A stretch of 64,000 bases of DNA, taken from assembly GCA_905182995.1 (NCBI GenBank), contig CAJJDP010000135.1:231999-295998 (forward strand). The letters run 5' to 3'. A program made the translations under genes and the position numbers. Within the stretch, counting starts at the first letter, position 1, and every line of letters begins with the position of its first letter. Below are positions 50,433 through 62,929 of this stretch, piece by piece. This stretch comes from Paramecium octaurelia. Its lineage: Eukaryota; Ciliophora; Oligohymenophorea; Peniculida; Parameciidae. Under the pieces are notes generated by a model. It did no database searches. It had not been told where the DNA came from and was given only the letters and a program-made list of their open reading frames with translations.

Positions 50433-53400
50433 TCAAAAGAAAAATGGTTATATAGTACAAAATGAAAACTTGAATTAAGCAATTAACAATATATGCAACA
50501 TGCAAATGGTATTATTCATATAAATAATTGATTTTTTGCTAATTAAGGTTTTTTACTTTTAAAAATCTTTTTCCATTTTTTATATGCATCTTTTATGTTC
50601 ATAAATATTCTACAATAAGGCCTAAAGATAAAATGATAATATGGATCCATCCCAATATGATTTTTTTTCTTGATTGAACTTTTCTTCAAAATCTTAGATG
50701 TATAAGAATGAACTTAACATAAAAGCAAATACTGATATCTCAACTACCATCTGAACAATATAATTATTTTTATTTTAACACTTTTTATAACTAAATAATG
50801 ATCTAATCTAAAATAAACTGGTCAAAAGGAGTAATCCTAATTAATAAACTTGAGATCTTTAAATATTTATAAGGAAAAATAAAAAGAAAAATTACCTTCC
50901 AAAACAAAGCATTTCAAAAATTTCATATTTTTACATCTTCTGTTATTATTCTTTGAATATCCCTAGAAATAAGGTAAAATAAAGAATAAGAATTATGCTG
51001 GCCATAGTAAGTTGAACAATATCTAAGGAATTATTAGTTTAAAAATTTCGCATATACAATAGCGTTTTAAATATCATATCCCATCCATTTAGGAGTAATG
51101 CTTTTTATATTCCATTAAAAGACATATTTTTTTTCAAATTAATTAATTCTAGGCAAAATTTATAAAAGGAGCTTTAAATCTTAGTAATTAACTTTGGATT
51201 GATATATAAAGATAATTATGATGCATAGTAAAAGTTTCTTGAACAAAATATTCGCTTGTATATAACTTTTTTTATTAGTTGACACAATAAAATAAGGAAT
51301 AAGAAAATTAAGCTTTGTAATATTTGGCTTGAAAGATTGATAATCAAACTTGGGTCCTATTTGTAAATGTCAAATTTTCCTTCCTAATATGGTTATTAAT
51401 TTTACGAAAGTTCAATGAACTAAAATATTTATAAAAAATCTATAAAGTCTAATAAAGGTTCGGTAGTTACCAAATCATAATAGAAAAATATATCTCTAAA
51501 TTTTCTGGAAATCGCAGATTTATGTATTTCAAATATTACTGAAATTATAAGATTGCTAAAATCTCGATAAATAAATTCCCACTTCCAAATAGTAGATTTC
51601 CGCAGGCAAACCCAGACAAACCATAGATTATATAGACATTTAAACTTTTCAACTTATAAGAATAATCTCTCTAAGTGTCATCAAAATATTATGGATATTG
51701 CAAAGTTATTGATTTTGTAAATTCATCCATGACAGCTTCATCTATATTAGCAACTGTCTAATTAATTAAAATTTTAAGATTGGTCTAAATTCAAGTAATT
51801 ATTGCACGTTTATTTCGATAACATATTCTCCAAAACTCACATCTGATCCCACATCCTAGATGATATTTAAATTGCTTTTCCAATTCTTCTTTTTTACATT
51901 TGATAAACTAAAGCTTATTCTTTCTGATAAAGGCGAAGTTGTATATATTTTTACTTATTAATTAAACTAGATGCTTATGTATTAGTTATTTTAAGTCATA
52001 TTGAGATATGTAATTACTAATTTTGGAGGTTTGGAAAATGAACATTAGCTAGGAGAAGCTTTTATCATCGTGGCGCATACCCAACTATATTCAATCAAAC
52101 AATTAGTACATCCATCTTAAGCCTCGTAATTTCCATCATCGCATTCTTCTTGTTTCTAAAGCTATCCATCTCCACAATCTAATTATAGTTAGCATTAATT
52201 TGAATTTAGTAATTAGTATTTATCATTGCACTCTAAACAAGTACCTTGATAGCAGTCATAGCAATTCTCAGGACAAGAATAAGAGTACATACAATTGAAG
52301 CAACCATCAAATTAGATTGTATTGCCATCATCACAATCCTCTTCTTTTGTGACTATCTGATCACCACAAACAGAAAGACAATTATTATTAAGAAACTTGT
52401 ATCCATCTTCACATTTTAAAATGCACTATCCTTTATCACATATGTTACAATCTTCGGAGCATTGAAATTTGCATTAGAAACAACCGTCATAAGGTTGCAA
52501 ATTTCCATCATCACATTCCTCGTATTATTGGAGAATGAATTTATCTCCACAATGTGGAAAACATGCATTTTCTAACAGCTGAAATCCTACTTCACACTCC
52601 AAGCACATTGAAAGTAATTAATGTTTACAATCAGCAATTATTATATAAAGGCAATCCTAACAGTTATCCCATATCCCATCATCTGTCAGATCGCATTATT
52701 CAACCGAATAGGGAATTACATTGCCATCTCCACACATAGGAACACAATCAAAATCAGTATTAAGATCATATCCAAAAATACATTCAAAACAAATTCCAAA
52801 TTCACAAGTTTTGCAAAAGTTTATACATGAATATTCACATTAATACAAGAATCATTAGATATCAGATTAGCATCATCGCATTTTTCTTATCCTTGGATAA
52901 CTCCATCACCACAAATTGGACGACAATTTTCAAAAAACTAATCTTAAATCCAACCCTCTTTGCAAATCAAACATCTAGTTTCAATTTACTCTAAGCAACC
53001 TTCGTTGAATTTATTTATTATAATTTCTGAAACTTCAAAATTCCTTGTTTGACATAATTACCCTTTATCACCACAAATTGGATGACAATTTTCAAGTAAC
53101 TAATCGTAAATCCAACCTTCTTAACAAATCATGCATCTAGTATCAATTTATTCTAAACAACCCTCATTCAAATTCTTAAACATTATTTCTGGCTCAGTAT
53201 AAAATACTTCAAAATCTCTCATGGAACTCAAAGATGAAGACTTAAAATTCAGTTTTAATATAGGATCATGATGATCTTTGATTAATATTTCTATTAAATA
53301 ATGATTACTAATAATTTATTTACCATATAAATAGTCTACTATTATAATATTTGTATCATATTTAAAAAACCTTATTAATACAAATATATGAGGAGGAAGC

Positions 53401-54103
53401 TATGTTTAATATTCAATTTAAGAAAATATCAGCAAGTCGCAAAAACTACATTAGTAGTTACTACTATCAAAATTTGAATAAAAAGACCACCCATCAGAAT
53501 TTGTGGTGATATATTTCGAATTTAGCGAATATTAATGCAGTTTCCATTATAAGCAAAAACTAGGATAATTTTCAATGCATCCTGCACCTTCATACTCACA
53601 TTTACTGATGCTTAATTTAAATGATATTAATCCTCCATAATCCGAATAAAGATATATCCAAAAAGTTCTTCGATTATGTTAATAAGTAATAGAACTAGTA
53701 TGTAAATATTCTGGTTAAACACCACCACATATCGAACTTTAAGTTGATATCACTGAATCAAGACTTTTGTATTCTTAATCTAAAGAAACAACAATTGGAC
53801 GTATTTAATCAATACTTTTGTAATTAAGAATAAAAAATACCTTATAAATTATGCTTCCATTACAATATGAGAATGAGGTTCTAAATCCAAAAAGATCTTA
53901 CTAATTGCATAATCTGAATTAAAAGGAGACCCAAAATATTAAATGCCTCCACAAATGTTCAAATTACAATCAACAGAATTCCACCCCCCCCCTAATATCA
54001 AATTAAATTATCAGAGATTACCATTTATAATGTTAGAATTAGCATTAAATTCGTAAATTACGACTTGTTGAGTTGTACAGATTATAACGATAAGCATTAT
54101 CAT
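50433..54103 (-). pseudogene. Large DUF4215 cysteine-rich membrane protein with frameshifts
   Basis: ATG 54103 opens a hydrophobic signal-like start (MIMLIVIICTTQQVVIYEFN). An ectodomain follows, then cysteine-rich repeats: CGDGVIQGQEKCDDAN, CGDGNVIPYSVEQCD, EECDDGNLQPYDGC, EDCDDGNTIQFDGC, EECDDGNYEAQDGC. After these come KPPKLVITYLNMTQNNQYIS and a multi-span membrane tail (LIFLFLILLCQLIKKVIYKR, DIVQLTMASIILILYFTLFL). Short introns are likely near 54012-53983, 53856-53831 and in the tail. At least three one-base deletions break an otherwise conserved frame: near 52830 (CIN to CEYSC), near 51775 (in an A-run) and near 51480. So it is either a young pseudogene or affected by base-calling errors. 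The family is abundant in Paramecium; role presumed surface or secretory. Confidence 0.7.
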
Positions 54104-54154
54104 TATTTTTATTTAAATAAATTATTTTAATGTAAAATATGTTTAAGTTAAAAC

Positions 54155-57100
54155 ATGCTGATTTTGAATGGTTTAGAGTATTATACATTTTTATTTGAAG
54201 GATTCCTGTTTTCTGAAAGGAATTTACTTAAGTGCAATACCACTAATAATAGTCCTTTATCTTCTCAAAATTTTCCCTACTCTTTACACCTTTATCGGTT
54301 TTCTTTTATTTCAATTTTTATGAAGGGTTGTCCCTTTGAGTGCTGTCCAAGTGATCCAATTGCAGCATGCATAATACAACAATTGAATCAAAATGGTCAC
54401 AAAACACAATTATTAGATATTACAAAGGAAATTGTTGATTCCTTAATGTAAAAAAAACGCGAATATCCAGAATATTAACTTGATATAGTTAATCCTTTTG
54501 AATAATTTAAGAGGAACAGACACTTATGTAGGATGAAAGTGTTTAGGAATAAATTGATTGGTTATATCTATTGCATTTAGAAGATCTATTACAAAGAAAT
54601 ATTAAATATAATTTTTATTATTCAGTTGATGAGTATATTTTGAACTCTCTCCTTGATGATAACTTTTCTCCTTGGGTTTTAATGAGTGGAGCAGTTTATT
54701 CCAGGTTTGATTATGGTCAAATCTAAAGTATTTCTAAAGAAATCTGTGATTTTCTCAAATATTATTCACTTTTATCCAATATTTTTCAAAAAAAGTTCAC
54801 TCAATTCCCCTTTTACACTTAAGATCTTGATTTAAGTTGGTTGTTAAAACTCAAATTGATGGCAGTTCTCTGATACAATCAACATAAAATAATTGGCAAT
54901 TTCATCTAAATGCTTAGCATTCATGCCTGATTAAAATTCTTGAAAATTAGAAAATCATTAAGAGTAATTAATCTCACCCAAGATTTTGAAGAAAATGCAT
55001 AAGACTTACATGTAATTAAATGTTTAAATGTTGATTAGGCAAATATTATTATAATTAATCTTTGATTTCAATACAAGTTTGATTTTACATTATTTAAACA
55101 ATTTAGTGAGTTTTATCATTTAATATTATGACAAAACATCTTTTTGTCTACATTAGATTAATTTTATAAATTCAAAAACTATAATAAAGAATTAGCTCTT
55201 ATTTGTAATTCTGTCACCATTGAATGAGGAGGAAATCATAGTAAATTCCCTTGCCTCGTTTACTAATAATAAGATTCACTTAGGCATTATCCCTTTATAA
55301 TTTTTCGACTGTCGGGAGATTTCTCACTCAATATTGAATTACAAATATCGATAGATTATGTTAAACTATAATATTGGAGATTTTATATATAACATGATTT
55401 TAAGTTTGAGCTGTTAATATTTCAATAACTAATAATTAGGTTGTTATTTCAAATATATAATGGAGTTTATTTTAGCAGATTGATAAAATTCTCAACAACA
55501 TAATAAATTAATTAATTTAATTTATGAAAACAATCAATATTAAGGTTTTAATAAAATCATAGCCATAATTTATTGTTTATTAATCAGCTGATATCATTGA
55601 GATTTTACAGATGATAAATTGTGAATATTCTGAATTAGCTGCTTAGAGTGATTTTACAAAGTAAAAGTGCAATCACAATAATGAAGGTTTAATTTAGTGT
55701 TTAAGTTATAAAACAAATTGATATTAAATTTCAATATTCTTCATTTAAAGAGTGGCCAGTATCTTAAGAGATTATGATAATGCGAATAGAAATGTTAACT
55801 AAAAGAAAAAAACCTTAATTTCTACATTTCTAGTTTATGATAATAGATAAATCTAGAATTAAACATAAATTTAATTCAAGGATTATCTACTCTCACTTAC
55901 CATTTATTAATCAAAGGTTTCTTTAAGTTCGATCGTTTTGAAATGTATACTTTGAAAACTCTTCAAACAATATCATTTTTTAATATATTAAATATCTTAC
56001 TAGAAATATTCTTAATGACATCTTCAATTAGATCTTATTGAGAATATTATAGGTTAATTTCATAAGGAATTTTATAAATATGGAAGATTTATAAATTTAT
56101 AAATGCAGTACATAAAACTTAGTTTGATAAATTTATTGTCAAGAAAAATGTTATCAGGTTGGAAAATCTTAATTAAGAAAGGGTGACTGATTGAAAATTG
56201 ATACAGTAAGCACATCATACTACTGAAAGTGGTATTAATGGCTTCATTTTAGAAAGTACATATATATTGTTTAGTTTTTGATGAGTTATGGATACAGTAA
56301 AGCTGAATATAAAAGGGTGATTAATAATATCGAATCAAGAGTAGAAAAATATGATATCTTAAATTTCTAATATTAGGGGACTATTAATTAAATGATGAAT
56401 TAGAAAACAATTTTCTCACTAAAAAATTTATAAAATATCGAGTGCTATAAAACTAATCTTATTGAGAGAAGTACTTAGTTAAGTTGATGATGAGGAGCTT
56501 GCTGCAATGATATTAATTATATTGTGCAATAATACTCATTATATTGATTAAGTTATGCTTAATAACATAAGGCTGTATAATGTTTATAATAAGACGCGAG
56601 TGAAAAATTTTTCACTTACAATAATATTATCTTCACTTTTGCTTTCTTTATAATTCTTTGATCTTCTTCATTTATTTTATCAATGAGATTGGAAGATAAA
56701 CATAAAAATGCACCAAATCAATTGGTATGATTTACTCACCCTCTAGAATACATAATGAGAGCAAACTTAATCATTAATTATACATTTCTTAGAATTAGAA
56801 TACCTTGAACTACTGAATCCTTGATTTCATTAAGTTAGGAAAATTAGTGGTCTCATTATCAATTCTTATTTTATACTTTAGCAGATATTTTGATACTCTT
56901 CAATATTGAATTGAAAGTCATTTATTTCTATTATGGCAATTCATTTTTTCATCTCCTAAATTATTTTCATTTATTATGATAAATTCAAATACAAATCTCT
57001 TAATACTTTAAAATTAATAAATAAAAATCAAATATTTGTAGTTATAAGAATTTAAAAAAATACCATCATAAATAATTGATTAAATTATCATTATGCTATT

Positions 57101-57213
57101 AAATTGAATTTTATTTGCAAAGATAGCTATGTTAGATTTGAAAGATATTGCTTAAAAAATCTAATTTAAGCAATAACTTCAAAGTATATTCTGATTTATT
57201 GCTCTAAGCGTTG
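54155..57213 (+). pseudogene. Long helical-repeat-like gene, frameshifted
   Basis: Opens at ATG 54155 (MLILNGLEYYTFLFEGFLFS). MKGCPFECCPSDPIAACIIQ and KTQLLDITKEIVDSLM follow. A one-base shift near 54510 leads to EEQTLMQDESVQEQIDWLYL, LLDDNFSPWVLMSGAVYSRF. Further pieces are NHSKFPCLVYQQQDSLRHYP (about 55230) and EVLSQVDDEELAAMILIILC NNTHYIDQVMLNNIRLYNVY (about 56470-56600). The last part resembles ARM/HEAT-type helices. At least five interruptions. Function unknown. Its last 1312 bp are repeated directly downstream. Confidence 0.45.
55902..57213. repeat. Direct duplication, copy 1 (1312 bp)
   Basis: Begins ATTTATTAATCAAAGG and ends CTCTAAGCGTTG. Every stretch compared by eye is identical to 57215-58526. 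Followed by a single N at 57214. Confidence 0.95.
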
Positions 57214-57214
57214 N

Positions 57215-58526
57215 ATTTATTAATCAAAGGTTTCTTTAAGTTCGATCGTTTTGAAATGTATACTTTGAAAACTCTTCAAACAATATCATTTTTTAATATA
57301 TTAAATATCTTACTAGAAATATTCTTAATGACATCTTCAATTAGATCTTATTGAGAATATTATAGGTTAATTTCATAAGGAATTTTATAAATATGGAAGA
57401 TTTATAAATTTATAAATGCAGTACATAAAACTTAGTTTGATAAATTTATTGTCAAGAAAAATGTTATCAGGTTGGAAAATCTTAATTAAGAAAGGGTGAC
57501 TGATTGAAAATTGATACAGTAAGCACATCATACTACTGAAAGTGGTATTAATGGCTTCATTTTAGAAAGTACATATATATTGTTTAGTTTTTGATGAGTT
57601 ATGGATACAGTAAAGCTGAATATAAAAGGGTGATTAATAATATCGAATCAAGAGTAGAAAAATATGATATCTTAAATTTCTAATATTAGGGGACTATTAA
57701 TTAAATGATGAATTAGAAAACAATTTTCTCACTAAAAAATTTATAAAATATCGAGTGCTATAAAACTAATCTTATTGAGAGAAGTACTTAGTTAAGTTGA
57801 TGATGAGGAGCTTGCTGCAATGATATTAATTATATTGTGCAATAATACTCATTATATTGATTAAGTTATGCTTAATAACATAAGGCTGTATAATGTTTAT
57901 AATAAGACGCGAGTGAAAAATTTTTCACTTACAATAATATTATCTTCACTTTTGCTTTCTTTATAATTCTTTGATCTTCTTCATTTATTTTATCAATGAG
58001 ATTGGAAGATAAACATAAAAATGCACCAAATCAATTGGTATGATTTACTCACCCTCTAGAATACATAATGAGAGCAAACTTAATCATTAATTATACATTT
58101 CTTAGAATTAGAATACCTTGAACTACTGAATCCTTGATTTCATTAAGTTAGGAAAATTAGTGGTCTCATTATCAATTCTTATTTTATACTTTAGCAGATA
58201 TTTTGATACTCTTCAATATTGAATTGAAAGTCATTTATTTCTATTATGGCAATTCATTTTTTCATCTCCTAAATTATTTTCATTTATTATGATAAATTCA
58301 AATACAAATCTCTTAATACTTTAAAATTAATAAATAAAAATCAAATATTTGTAGTTATAAGAATTTAAAAAAATACCATCATAAATAATTGATTAAATTA
58401 TCATTATGCTATTAAATTGAATTTTATTTGCAAAGATAGCTATGTTAGATTTGAAAGATATTGCTTAAAAAATCTAATTTAAGCAATAACTTCAAAGTAT
58501 ATTCTGATTTATTGCTCTAAGCGTTG
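57215..58526. repeat. Direct duplication, copy 2 (1312 bp), probable assembly artefact
   Basis: Same start and end as 55902-57213, same length, no difference seen. The lone N between the copies points to two contigs joined without merging their overlap, rather than a real tandem duplication. Confidence 0.93.
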
Positions 58527-59029
58527 GTAAAAAATGAAATTAAATATTAGGAGTATATATAGCCTTATTGAGTGATTCCTGTGGTGTATTATTATTTTTG
58601 TGTAAATATTAGCTTTCAATCTATACAATGTAGATTCATTAAATGAAAAACTAAATTTAATTCAATGGTGCAAAGATCTATGCCTATCAAAACCATTTGG
58701 ATAATAGGTTTTATTTTTATATACAATTGAAAATATAAAAGTTTGAATTGATATATAGTAATAACTAAAAAACCAATATTAAGTAAAGAATATTGAAGAA
58801 CTGATAGATTAATTAGTAGTTTAAGTAAAATTACTATAATACATTGAAAATAGATCGAAGGTAAAACCAAATCCAAATTGAAATTTATTATCTGAAGGTA
58901 TATAATAGTCTCTAAGTCGTTCAACCCTTTGAATAAAATCTCAATAAATTTTCATTCAAAATGATATTATAAAATAATATGTTCGAAAATGATGTTATAG
59001 AATGTTAAAAACTCAATAAAAGTCATTTT
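58527..59029. other. Spacer with a weak coding stretch
   Basis: A plus-strand piece at about 58617-58747 (LYNVDSLNEKLNLIQWCKDL) is protein-like. A longer minus-strand frame over 58616-58924 is Ile/Leu/Tyr-rich and is likely its shadow. No gene can be supported. Confidence 0.3.
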
Positions 59030-61740
59030 TCCACACACCCAAATAAAGATTTTTTTTTCACTTAGTGTTCTCTATTCCATGGCCTTTGTTGTTGTTAAGA
59101 GTATGGTTGTGTGTATTCTTGGATCTATTTTACATTATAAAAACATTTCCAATCCATAAAATTTGAAGTACTCTAAACATTTTAAATACGGTTTTATTAA
59201 ATAGTTTAGCCTACAAGGATATAGGCTTTGAGCTTAAAGTGATCAGGGATATCTATTTGAAACCGAATGATAACTTATTAACAAAATAAATTAACTCATT
59301 AATTTCCTATTTGATCCATGTATTACTTTAACAACAACCAAGAAATTAGCACTTATAATAAAAGAATTAAGGATGTTAGTCATAATTAGCACAAATGAAT
59401 TAGTAATTACAAAGACCATGCTAGTCTTTGCATTAACTGCGTTGATTACATAATTTCCTTTTTTTTCGTAAAAGCCTATAAGAGAATGAAAAATTATATT
59501 TACCTCCATTCAAATAAGGAATTAGTTTGCTTTTGAGAAGATTCAATTTTTTTAAAATATATGCCTCAAAGTGATAAAATGTAAATCATTTTTTTGTAAA
59601 ATCAAAAAATTAGAAAGTAGAATAATAAAAAAATAGTACATTTTACATTATTCTGTACTCTTAACTTAGATTGTTTAAAGTTTCTTTACACATTTAAAAT
59701 TCATTAAATGATTTAAATATTTCTAGTTTAGAATTAATTATATTAATCAATGATCATTCAAAGTCTTAATTTTTTTTGTTAAATTAACTTGGTCTTCCAT
59801 ATATTATTATTAAAGTTATGAATGATATAATCTAGCTCTTTAAAAAAGCTAAATTCTGAGCTCTTTTAACTCAAAGGTTTGATTAAAAGTCTAAATTACA
59901 GGATTGTCTCTTAAATACTATTGAACTTCTAAAAAGTGACTTCATAAAATTAACATATTGATTTTGGTATTCTAACTTTGAAAAGATTTGCATTAAACTT
60001 TCCAGTTAAAAATAAATCAGACAATTTGGAAACTCAGCTCAAAGCTCTATAGAGTAATCCGTACTTTGAATTCTCAAATTGTTGGGGAATATCTAAATCC
60101 ACAATTACATTTTGATACGTCGCTCCATAAGCTATGTGTATCGTATGAGCGAATGCTAAAATGATTGGCAATTAATGAAATTAAATGTAAACAGTTTCTG
60201 GTGATTTTGAGATCAATTGCTGTAAATTTTTGGAAGCTCTTTGTAGATTTTCAACTGAAAATTGTTTAAAGAAGAAATTTATAATCATCATTGTAACAGC
60301 CTCCTTAAATTTTTTTAGTAATTTAAAGAAAGAACTGATTATATGTAAATTTATTTAATAAGGGGATCATCACCCTTTGTAAAATTAGCATAAGCAAAAT
60401 GTCAATAGTGATATTTAAAAATCTCTATCAGGGTATTTTTTTGTAGGAGAGTTTAATCTAAGGTGTAGAAATAATGTTGATAGCTCACCAATCAATTTAA
60501 GGGAAGGGATTGAGAGTATTTATTACACTTCAACACAGAGGTACTTTGATTTTAAACCCAGAAATTTATTAATTATCAAAGTTGTGACTATTTAAGAGAT
60601 TTTAAAGGAATGGAAATTTGTTTTATAAAATAATTGATATTGAATGATTTATCACCTGGGATGGGCTTTGGGTAGATCGAGGCCCATACTCGACAGACAG
60701 GAGTGTAAATCTTTCGTTCTAACTGCCTAATCTGTAACATAATGGGCATGTCATCTTGTCATTTAGAGCTATTCTTGCCATTCCCTTAAGATTTTTAATT
60801 CTATTAAGGTGTTCAATAAATCTTTTCCAAAACACTATCGATACATCTTCATTAATTCTAATAACTTCTTCCTCTTTGCTCTATACCGATTCTTATTACC
60901 ATAATACAAGGGTTGTTTTAATTACTAAAAAAGACCTAAATATCCGATGTTGTATATGAAAAATCAACTGCCCTAAGGAAGATACCTTACCTCTTCTTCC
61001 AGGCTTCCCATATCATCCTTCTGTCCTTGAAGTTAAATATTCTAATTATCTAGTATTTGATTTCCATAAACAAAGCATTTCTCAGATTATTAACTGTATT
61101 CTTCAACAAAATTCTCCACCCAGTTTGGGATCGCATTACTCGGAATCAATAATATCTTTTTGTCTTTTATAAATCCTTATTATTCTCATCAAGAACTTTT
61201 TCCAATATGGGGTTTACGTCGACAGGAATCCCTATTTCTATCTTTTTAATTTTCAAGAGATCCTTTATTTCATTTGACTTTTCCCTCTTCTCCATTCAGC
61301 AACTCATCAATCTAGATGATCTAAAGATCCATAAATAAAAAGAAGAGAAAAAATCTCGATTGGCTACTTAATGATTGAAAAAAGAATTGAGGAAAAATAA
61401 AATATCTAATTGGATTTAATGATAAAATTTCTAATCAGAATTTTGACAATAACACTGAATGGAATAGGGTAGGCAACAAAGGAGTCTTATATGATTTACT
61501 ATAATTAGTCGGAGTCTGACTTGATTGACTATAAATAAGTTTTAATTGAGTTAATTCTTTGAAAGGGCATACTATAACTTGAATTTGAAATGACTAGCAA
61601 GTTTGCTAGCTAACGTTTAGAAATAATTGATCAAACTGATAATAATTTTACTTATTTCTGACTCTTATTGAGGCATTCTATATTGGTTTTACTTCCTTTT
61701 TCTGATGTCAAGCTCTTCGATAATTCTAATAGCATTCAAC
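59030..61740 (-). pseudogene. Large decayed gene with membrane spans and CPLC box
   Basis: Read in the minus direction. From 61740, LNAIRIIEELDIRKRKQNQY and KIIISLINYFQTLASKLASH run about 150 codons to a TGA near 61290. Next come MEKREKSNEIKDLLKIKKIE, then FIEHLNRIKNLKGMARIALN DKMTCPLCYRLGSQNERF (about 60700-60800), then MMIINFFFKQFSVENLQRAS and IILAFAHTIHIAYGATYQNV (about 60300-60100, one internal TGA), NAKTSMVFVITNSFVLIMTN ILNSFIISANFLVVV (59509-59291, membrane-like), and QIQEYTQPYSQQQQRPWNRE near 59080. Order and spacing suggest one ancestral gene, possibly a membrane protein with a cytoplasmic Cys pair. No family named. Confidence 0.4.
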
Positions 61741-62321
61741 CTCTGTAATATTTCGATAAAGATGAAAATTTGTTACAAAATAGTATAAGATGAAAAATTT
61801 AAGATTGTTCTTTTAATGTTTTTGAAAGAAAGTTTTTGTATATCTTATTGTATTAAGCTAAACATGCTTAGTTTCTCGATTGTTCATTTATTAAATAAAC
61901 TTTAATTAAATTAGTTTAACCTAGATATTTTGAGTACATTAGAATATTTTGGTTTTATAAATATCTACTAATTTTTCCAATCAATGTTTCTCAAATGGTT
62001 TATGTTAGCTAAATTAAATGCGTGTTTAATTTTATTTTAGTAAAGTTTCTATTCTGTTTAATTTTATTTCCTACATTCAATTCATAGTCAATTACTATTT
62101 GATATTTGGATACAAATAAAGACAAAATACATATTCATGTTTCATTTGTATGAAATTAGTTTTTAGTGCTTGGAATCTTTAGAAATGAATATTTTACTCT
62201 TTAATTCACACCAAAAAAGGGAAACTTCATCCTCTGAAATAATAAATTTTATATCATAAAGTAATAGCTAACATTATGATTTTCTTGTTGCAAGCTTCAC
62301 AATTGCTTACTAAAATCAATA
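61741..62321. other. AT-rich spacer, nothing recognised
   Basis: No coding-like frame. Confidence 0.4.
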
Positions 62322-62621
62322 TCATACAATTTTATACATCTTACAATGTAAGAGTAATTATACTATATATTTAACGATTATTTTAAAATAGATTTAATAG
62401 ATTTTAATTTGAAATTCATTATTTTGTTGATGGAAGAAAGCTGATTATATATTTCTCTTTTTCCTCGCTAAAGAATTAAATAAATCGTAAATTTAAATCT
62501 ATGAATGAATTCTATAATTTGCTTTTGTCTCATATTTAGCCCATTGAGTTTCATTCTCAACCATCCTAATTTAGTGTCCACTATACATTTATTCCTATTT
62601 TCCTGAATTGTCAGATAACAT
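62322..62621 (-). CDS. Small ORF (99 residues), unidentified
   Basis: ATG 62621 to TGA 62322, uninterrupted: MLSDNSGKQEQMYSGHQIRM VENETQWAKYETKANYRIHS, then IYDLFNSLARKKRNIQSAFF. The first two thirds are protein-like, the end hydrophobic. Could be a small gene or the leftover N terminus of a longer one. Confidence 0.4.
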
Positions 62622-62929
62622 GTTTTTTTTATTCTACAATAAAGCCAATTAACTTAAATAGTGAACACAATTAATCAAATTATTGTTTTCTTTTAAATCT
62701 GTGAAAAAGACAATATTATTAATGAAATCTAAATTAATACTTTGTCTGTTTAGAAAAATGATTAGCTATAACAGTATTTAGTATAATCTTAAGTTCTTAT
62801 TGAAGTCTTAAGTCTTTTTAAATGGTAAAGATATTTTTGATATTTATAACGTTGATCAATACTTGTGATGAGAAATTGATAATGTTGAAAGGGTAATTCA
62901 ATTATTAAGTATTTAACATAAAAAAAAAA

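Noticed and set aside
57904..57930. Perfect 16-bp palindrome GTGAAAAATTTTTCAC (also in the first copy near 56607)
   Set aside because: It occurs within the duplicated segment inside a coding-like remnant, and such A/T palindromes are expected by chance in DNA of this composition.
58616..58924. Minus-strand hydrophobic ORF of 102 codons
   Set aside because: Ile/Leu/Tyr-rich composition is typical of antisense or random AT-rich sequence, and the plus strand holds a better coding-like stretch.
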